Positions 1-64,000 of a DNA stretch of 64,000 nt are shown one piece after another (positions within the stretch are counted from its first letter, which is position 1; each line of letters starts with the position of its first letter). The stretch is from NCBI GenBank assembly GCA_054601695.1, contig BAAHQB010000067.1, positions 744,001-808,000 on the forward strand. The letters run 5' to 3'. The position numbers were made by a program, and so were the translations under genes. This DNA comes from Amorphochlora amoebiformis. Its lineage: Eukaryota; Cercozoa; Chlorarachniophyceae. Under the pieces are notes generated by a model. It was not told where the DNA came from, did no database searches, and was given only the letters and a program-made list of their open reading frames with translations.

Positions 1-68
1 TATATATATATATACGTATGCAAACATATATAATATATATATATAAGAAAAAAAAAAAATATGTATAA

Positions 69-111
<43 letters not shown>

Positions 112-363
112 TTATCTATATGTTGACTGTATATATATATATATATATATATAATGTATATATATATATATATATATGTCTAAAATATCCACTACGAAAG
201 TATGTATATATACACATATATATATATATATAAGTATATATATATATATATGTATATATACTTACATATATATACATACATACATATATATATATATATT
301 TATATATATATATATGTATATATAAATATATATGTGTGTGTGTGTGTATATATACTTACATAC

Positions 364-396
<33 letters not shown>

Positions 397-431
397 CATA
401 CATGTATATATATATATATAAGCATTCTTAC

Positions 432-16047
<15,616 letters not shown>

Positions 16048-16488
16048 GAAGACCGAAATCCATTGATTTTATGCCCGACGAACTCTTTTTCGGATATACG
16101 TTTATTTCGGCGGTGTTTAACAGCGTGACAAAGCCTTCGCTCACGTGAAATCGATGCCGACATAATTTCTTTTTGTTTTTCCCGGCGACGATCTTGCTAA
16201 CGAGTCGGTGTTTACGGAGTACTTGCATAGGCATAGTGGCATCGACAAAGTTCGGCTTGGACGAATGTGAAATTATGGAAGAGAATGGAGCACAGTACGG
16301 ATGATAGTAATCTGTCAGACCGCAGGGCCTCACGAAGACTGACACCGTGAATGAGGCTGAAGACACGAGAGAGGGAGTTCCGACTTAATATTCTAAGATT
16401 TTAATATCTCGGCAATGTTTCTCGAATCCCGATAAATTAATAGAGGTGTCCCAGGCGTGTCCGTACTCCACTCCAGGCTCCCGCCCTG
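16048..16488. promoter_or_regulatory. Divergent 5' region between the RCC1-repeat gene and the WW-domain gene
   Basis: The two ATG codons face away from each other across 441 bases. The stretch has balanced base composition and no TA arrays, unlike introns on either side. It presumably holds both 5' UTRs and a shared promoter. A minus-strand frame is open through 16040-16366 but has only a GTG at its 5' end and runs out of phase with the RCC1 start, so I treat it as untranslated leader. No specific core motif is claimed. Confidence 0.6.
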
Positions 16489-23364
<6,876 letters not shown>

Positions 23365-23374
23365 AACAATGCTG

Positions 23375-23412
<38 letters not shown>

Positions 23413-23494
23413 TATATATATAGATATATTACAATGTGTATACACATACAACACATATATATATATATATATATATTACAATGTGTATACACAT

Positions 23495-23547
<53 letters not shown>

Positions 23548-23569
23548 GTATTTGTATGTATAATACCGA

Positions 23570-23815
23570 GTTCGAAAGGGGAATATATAATACACCAGAG
23601 AGAGATTAGAGAAACAAAATTCCGGGGGAGGGAAAGAAGGATATTAAATACTACACAGGGAATGTGAGGGAAATACTAACACGCGGAAAGAGGAAACGAG
23701 GGAATGTAATAGAGAGGAAAGATTGAGTGTGAGAAAGAGAGAAAACGAGAGAGGGAGAAAGAGAGAGAGCAAGAGAGAGAGCGCGAGAGAGAGAAAAAAA
23801 AAAAGTTTAGTTATC
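23570..23815. repeat. Purine-rich tract between genes
   Basis: Between the WW-gene stop at 23364 and the next start at 23877 the plus strand becomes A/G-rich (gagagagcaagagag-type words, ending in a run of A). It may lie in the 5' leader of the small membrane-protein gene. Open frames through it encode only Arg/Glu/Ser-rich simple sequence. Confidence 0.65.
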
Positions 23816-23876
23816 AGATTGATTGTGATTTGGAAGGTTGTTCGCGTGTGTTCTGTTTATATTGGGGTTCTCGGCC

Positions 23877-24840
<964 letters not shown>

Positions 24841-25394
24841 CACAGTACCAGCTATATGTCAGTACGGTAGAAGTTGTCTAGTTTGACAGTGAACAAATGT
24901 TATCGTTACCATCATCGCCATCACTGCTATCACTCTAGTCACTCTAAATACTAGCTCGATCTGGTGGCTGGACTCTGTAGTCAATAACAACCGAGACCGT
25001 CAGACTCACCCTAACGAACTCTACCTAGGAACTAGACTAGAAGACATATATATAACTAGTAGAACTTGGAACTTCTGGATGTGATATATAGATCTCTAGG
25101 ATCTAGTCAACTGCGCTAGTAATAGTCTAGTTAAGCTAGGACATCAAAGAGATCTAGATCGATGTCAAGCTTTTTTCTAGTCTTGTGAGAACTCATAACT
25201 TGCTAGATCATCTGAGCTCAAGACTAGATAGATGATCATGCATCATGGCCAATAGCAACGCATAACGTCTAGAACGTTCTAGACTTAGGATAATTAGATA
25301 ATCTAGTAAAGCCTGAGCTATAGGTAGACTAGATTTAGAAGACCCAGCGAATACAGCTGCCCCACAAGGCCGCTACATACGATTTTTCCAACCG
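24841..25394. other. CTAG-rich 3' intergenic island between convergent genes
   Basis: This 554-base space between two gene 3' ends contains no long TA array. It is dense in the palindromic tetramer CTAG in contexts such as tctagt, ctagat, actagt and gatctag, spaced irregularly. No open frame or RNA fold was recognised. The same texture recurs at 38062-38880 and 51477-52800. Confidence 0.7.
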
Positions 25395-30530
<5,136 letters not shown>

Positions 30531-30751
30531 TTCTTCCCTCTGTTCAGTCTGAAAAGGCGTTTTGCGCGCAGGGTACAGGCGAGACGGTCAGTCTGGGGCT
30601 ATGACGAAGGCGTCGAGCTTTGGCCGGGTGCGAAAAGATCTGAAATAATTCGCCAAAACTTCGGGTGCTGAGCTGGAAAGGCCGTAAGTACCTGGCTGTC
30701 TCCCCCCCCTCTTCCCCCCCCCCCCGATCCCAACAAACCCATCCGTCGAAA
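30531..30751. promoter_or_regulatory. Divergent promoter region between the tepsin-like and DnaJ genes
   Basis: Only 221 bases separate the two start codons. The region has no TA repeats and contains a C-rich run (tcttcccccccccccc, about 30710-30725) close to the DnaJ start. Both promoters and leaders must fit here. No core element is claimed. Confidence 0.65.
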
Positions 30752-38061
<7,310 letters not shown>

Positions 38062-38880
38062 TCTGCAGTCTCGAATACTGGTCATGCCATGCTTGTCGGG
38101 ATAGAGGATCTCATCAATGCCACTCAATTGTTATTTCTGCCAGATACTAGAGATAAGCCATGATCATACATAGTATCAGGCTAGTATATGCAATTAACTA
38201 GTAACAACAGTAGACAGACTTACATATCTAGCGTAGAGCGTATATCTAGAATATGTCTTGTTACTATAGTGTACTACATAGGTATCATAGTCACGATATA
38301 TATCTAGACGATATAATCTATATAATGGGCCTTGAACCATAGTTAAAGGTAAAGATTTAGAAGACTCTCTGAGATTCTTGAAGTATACGTAACGCTCTAA
38401 TCTTCAAATAGCTACAGGGCCGCCGCGTCACATCCCAAATCGCGTTACCAGGCGCTGTGTTACCCCGAGGTAGGATGATACATATGCCTCTGTCACAAGC
38501 AGGGTAATAGAGTATATATCTTAGAGTAGATGGCTACGGTTGCACTGTAGGCTAATTTTTAACGCAAACACTGATAATAAAGGTAGTAGAGCTAGGTATC
38601 AGATTGGATGTAGCTACGATGTATATACTAGATATAGGCTAATTTTTAACGCAAGCAGTCGTCTTATGTAATTTGACTGAATTACGCAACTTGAGTACAA
38701 CGATTCGTATTCAACGGTTATATATATTTATACCTAGCCCTGAACTACATTGCAACTTAAAGATCAAATTCAATAGCACTGCGTTACTGTTTCAGAGTCT
38801 TATCATTTAGATCCTTTCAACTTGCTCAATGCCTAAGCTGGTTATTGCAGGAATGGCATACTAGTACTAACCTGAATGTA
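38062..38880. other. CTAG-rich 3' intergenic island downstream of the DnaJ gene
   Basis: The region starts at the DnaJ stop and lies upstream of the convergent UROD-like 3' end. It lacks long TA arrays and contains many CTAG words (tatctagaa, tatctagac, actagat). A direct repeat, 'aggctaatttttaacgcaa', occurs at about 38550 and 38637. No gene was recognised. Confidence 0.65.
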
Positions 38881-38968
38881 TATATATATATTATTCCATA
38901 ATTATATGTAATTATAATATTTATATGTATGTACACACACGTACACACATATATATATATATATCATA

Positions 38969-39012
<44 letters not shown>

Positions 39013-39049
39013 CAGACGTGGGTTTTTTTCTATATAAAAATACATGCAA

Positions 39050-39099
<50 letters not shown>

Positions 39100-39158
39100 G
39101 TATATACAACATATGTGTGCGTAGTATATATGTATGTATATATATATATATATAAATA

Positions 39159-39206
<48 letters not shown>

Positions 39207-39295
39207 TATTTATATATACATGCATACAATATTACATAGATAAATATACAGGCATATATCATATGTGTATATACATGCATACATACCGGAGTTTT

Positions 39296-51424
<12,129 letters not shown>

Positions 51425-51476
51425 CGTAGATCCACTTTGGGTTCCGGAGTGCACGTGCTCTGGTCTAGCTAATTAG

Positions 51477-52226
51477 ACTATTATTAGAGGTTTATATGAA
51501 AAGAATTGCCTTAAAAAACACACCATGAGATGAGAATCATGAGAGTCTCAAGAGACGTCCAGAATGCCAGATGCTGGGAGGCATGGTTTCCAGTCTCAGT
51601 CACACCATACACACAGAATATGGGTGCCAATCGACCACTCAAATCATCTAAGTTTTCCAGGTTTCAATTATTCTTCGAATAAAAAGTATTGAAAACCACA
51701 CTACGCTGCATTGGGGTACTATATGTGGAGAAGCCGAATCAGAAATATATTAGGTCGGTATCTCGGTATGGATGATGCATAACTTGAAGAGATATTCCTA
51801 GAATATAGATACATTGTATTACGATATGTACAAGATGCAGTATTATGCCAAATTACCATTTTCTGATATCGGGTCTAAACCTCGGCATCAATGCCATGGA
51901 TTCTACTAAAGTACTAGATCTGGATCATATATCACATGCATAGTCGTCTAGTATGTGTAAAATTGTATTTATTATTATTCTAGTTATTAATAAATTGGAT
52001 ATATGCTAGATACTCTAGAGACTAGGGAACTATCTAGACTATACAGGCTATACTAGTATAGCTAGTGGAGAGAAATACTAAAGTACTTAACTAATATCTA
52101 CAAATTTATACTCCGACCGGTCTCTAGATAACTTAGATGACTACTAGAACCATTAGAAGTAGCTCAGTAGCTAGATCGTGTCTAAGTACTAGAAGTAGTA
52201 TATATATCGCGCGGTAGCGCGCGCGC

Positions 52227-52267
<41 letters not shown>

Positions 52268-52800
52268 TATATCTAGAGTTAGTTACCTAGGTTCTAGAGG
52301 TTACTAGAGTTACCTACTAGCCTAGGTTACCCTAGTACCTAACGCCTACAATTATTCTAGCGTATATAGTTATTCATCTATAGTTTATGTTTTATACTAA
52401 CTAGTTGTAATTAGATAGACTAGTAGAGTGAACAGTGGCACTGAACACTATGACCTAGATGACCTGGTATTGACGTAACTTTCTAGAACTTTAGATTATA
52501 TCCTAGATATCTAGTATATAATTGTATTCTAGAGCGCGTATTCTAGATTGTCTAGATTCTAGAGATTCTAGAGAGATTGTACTACTGCTTAGAAGTTAGA
52601 ATTATAGTTACTAGATATCTATATATATATATACTCAGATACTCTAGATACTAGTTATAGTATCAGGCATTTCCAATTTGATTTATATTATGATAGATGT
52701 ATATACTCTAGATACCATTGGATTTGCCACGGAAACAAGAATAGGGTCTTGCTTTTATATATTCTCGAAATTAACGCAAACTCTAGAAACTCGCCGCAAG
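51477..52800. other. CTAG-rich intergenic island, downstream of the DD3-3-like gene
   Basis: About 1.3 kb between the UROD-like start and the DD3-3-like 3' end. From about 51900 onward CTAG words are very frequent (tctagac, actagtat, ctctagat, tctagattctagagattctag), mostly without TA arrays. A GC-rich alternating stretch, 'cgcgcggtagcgcgcgcgcg', sits at about 52208-52227 beside a TA array. No open frame of interest was seen; the first 400 bases are ordinary sequence, presumably the UROD-like promoter. Confidence 0.68.
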
Positions 52801-52887
52801 GTATACATCTCTTAAAAATTATCTCGCTCTATAACTCTTATGTTTCTGGATTTTCTGCAACTCACACCCAATCGGATCGCACTTCGC

Positions 52888-61127
<8,240 letters not shown>

Positions 61128-61175
61128 CCGACCTTCGGGTTATGAGCCCGACGCGCTCGGCTTCGCTGCGTCGCA
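61128..61175 (-). pseudogene. Truncated tRNA-Met copy ending in a T run
   Basis: The minus strand repeats the first two thirds of the neighbouring tRNA: acceptor half TGCGACG, a D-arm region, the anticodon arm TCGGGCTCATAACCCGA, and AGGTCGG. It then runs into about a dozen T instead of the T arm. The bases upstream (ttttcatgcgacg) are shared with the intact gene, so flank and gene were duplicated together. The lost T arm removes the B box, so transcription is unlikely. Confidence 0.85.
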
Positions 61176-61248
61176 TGAAAACAATTCTCCCTGGAAGTTG
61201 TCAAACCCTCCTCGGTTACACCGTAGCTGGACTATGGGAAGGCAAAAT

Positions 61249-61320
61249 TGCGACGGGTAGGATCGAACTACCGACCTTCGGGATATGAGCCCGACGCGCT
61301 TCCGGCTGCGCCACGTCGCA
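61249..61320 (-). tRNA. trnM: tRNA-Met (anticodon CAU), elongator type
   Basis: The 72-base gene folds as a full cloverleaf. Acceptor stem TGCGACG pairs with CGTCGCA (7 bp). The D stem is GCGC/GCGC. The anticodon stem TCGGG/CCCGA encloses CTCATAT with CAT as anticodon, and the T stem GGTAG/CTACC encloses TTCGATC. There is no intron and no encoded CCA. Wobble modification to Ile cannot be excluded from sequence, but in a nuclear context CAU is Met. Confidence 0.97.
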
Positions 61321-61439
61321 TGAAAATTTTCTTCTCATAATTCTCACGGCGTCCGCTCCACGGAGATTCGATTCGACTGCGGGCATTTTCCCGGGAAGGT
61401 TCCCCATGAGATTCGATTTCTTGTGAGAGATCACGGTGT

Positions 61440-61500
61440 CACGTAAAGTCGGCGTTACGTAGCGTTACGTAGCGTTACATCACGGCAGTATCACGTAAAA
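61440..61500. repeat. Short GCGTTACGTA tandem repeat
   Basis: Units 'ggcgttacgta', 'gcgttacgta' and 'gcgttacatcacg' follow one another at about 61451-61485, flanked on both sides by 'tcacgtaaa' (61438 and 61492). It lies between the tRNA and the right-hand gene. Confidence 0.75.
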
Positions 61501-61611
61501 TAAAGGATAAATAATTTCTCGGTTGTGCACTCCCGGTTGTCTTGGAAGGTACGGGAAGAATTGTCGTTAAGATGGCTCCTTGATGTGCCCTTCGGCATTC
61601 GAGTGGCTGAT

Positions 61612-63156
<1,545 letters not shown>

Positions 63157-63188
63157 GTAAGGGTGTTTTTATGTTGTATACATATGTA

Positions 63189-63242
<54 letters not shown>

Positions 63243-63273
63243 TATGTATACATATGCATGTATGTATATATAT

Positions 63274-63357
<84 letters not shown>

Positions 63358-63417
63358 TATTTATACATAAATGGTTAACAAGTTTATATATGTTGTTTTG
63401 TGTTGTGTTGTATACAC

Positions 63418-63463
<46 letters not shown>

Positions 63464-63523
63464 AACACATATGTGAATTATATATTGAAACCCGTCACCC
63501 ATAGCCTTAACTCTCATATATAT

Positions 63524-63563
<40 letters not shown>

Positions 63564-63578
63564 ACATGTAATATAATA

Positions 63579-63638
<60 letters not shown>

Positions 63639-63767
63639 ACATGTAATATAATTTACATACACATATATATATATATATATATAATATTTACATACATACA
63701 TATCTACAATAGTAGTTGTGTGCACGTAGAGCTAAACTTAGGTTACAATCATATATATATATATATG

Positions 63768-63814
<47 letters not shown>

Positions 63815-63830
63815 ATATTTATCCATATCC

Positions 63831-63866
<36 letters not shown>

Positions 63867-63876
63867 ACATATATAT

Positions 63877-63943
<67 letters not shown>

Positions 63944-64000
63944 TATACATATATATATATATATATATATACATACATATATGTATATATATATATATTA
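63157..64000. repeat. TA arrays at the right edge
   Basis: Mostly (TA)n. A direct duplication marked by 'atgtaacatgtaatataat' occurs at about 63559 and 63634. Two non-repeat islands (about 63483-63515 and 63705-63750) could hold small exons, but none could be fixed in phase. Confidence 0.7.

Noticed and set aside
16048-16366. Extension of the RCC1 protein upstream of 16047
   Set aside because: The frame begins with GTG after a stop, has only internal ATGs, and ends in a stop out of phase with the first blade.

Overview
The window is nuclear DNA from a eukaryote, most likely an alga with a complex plastid. This rests on about 100 spliceosomal introns with GT-AG borders, a nuclear tRNA gene, TTAGGG-type telomere-like repeats inside introns, and a haem/chlorophyll-pathway gene with a plastid-type leader. 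A second gene also has a signal peptide followed by a basic, Ser/Thr-rich stretch, as expected for import into a secondary plastid. I cannot name the species. Most of the sequence is (TA)n with some (GT)n and R·Y tracts. Coding exons are islands of 13-780 bases between these arrays, and donors (often GTATAT) and acceptors (often ATATAG) merge into the TA arrays. All gene models were built by hand from splice signals, reading phase and family motifs. In each complete model the exon lengths sum to a multiple of three.

Layout. (1) 432-16047, minus: a many-exon RCC1-repeat (beta-propeller) protein, open at the left edge. (2) 16489-23364, plus: a WW-domain protein with an N-terminal signal sequence, divergent from gene 1 over 441 bp. 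(3) 23877-24840, plus: a possible two-exon gene for a 57-residue membrane protein. (4) 25395-30530, minus: a tepsin/MTV1-like ENTH protein (AP-4 trafficking accessory). (5) 30752-38061, plus: a membrane DnaJ protein, divergent from gene 4 over 221 bp. (6) 39296-51424, minus: a 19-exon uroporphyrinogen decarboxylase-like gene with altered active-site residues. (7) 52888-58666, minus: a secreted or type I membrane protein of the DD3-3-like family. (8) 61249-61320, minus: tRNA-Met(CAU), with a truncated copy beside it. (9) 61612-63156 and beyond, plus: the start of an unrecognised gene running towards the right edge.

Gene relations. Genes 1/2 and 4/5 are head-to-head pairs with short shared promoter regions. 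Genes 3/4 and 5/6 are convergent. The 3' intergenic spaces (24841-25394, 38062-38880, 51477-52800) hold no long TA arrays apart from a short one near 52.2 kb. They share a different texture, dense in CTAG words. The genes do not form a pathway: they cover endomembrane traffic and folding (4, 5), tetrapyrrole synthesis (6), cell-surface or secreted function (7) and regulatory or scaffold proteins (1, 2).

The most notable features are local duplications of single exons. Each lies beside an apparently intact exon, with copies at different stages of decay (UROD exons 8, 9, 13 and 15; RCC1 exons 16-17 and 26), and (TA)n arrays mark many of the copy borders. Polypurine/polypyrimidine tracts lie directly behind 5' splice sites in at least eight introns, in either strand polarity. 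A telomere-like array of about 720 bp sits inside an intron.
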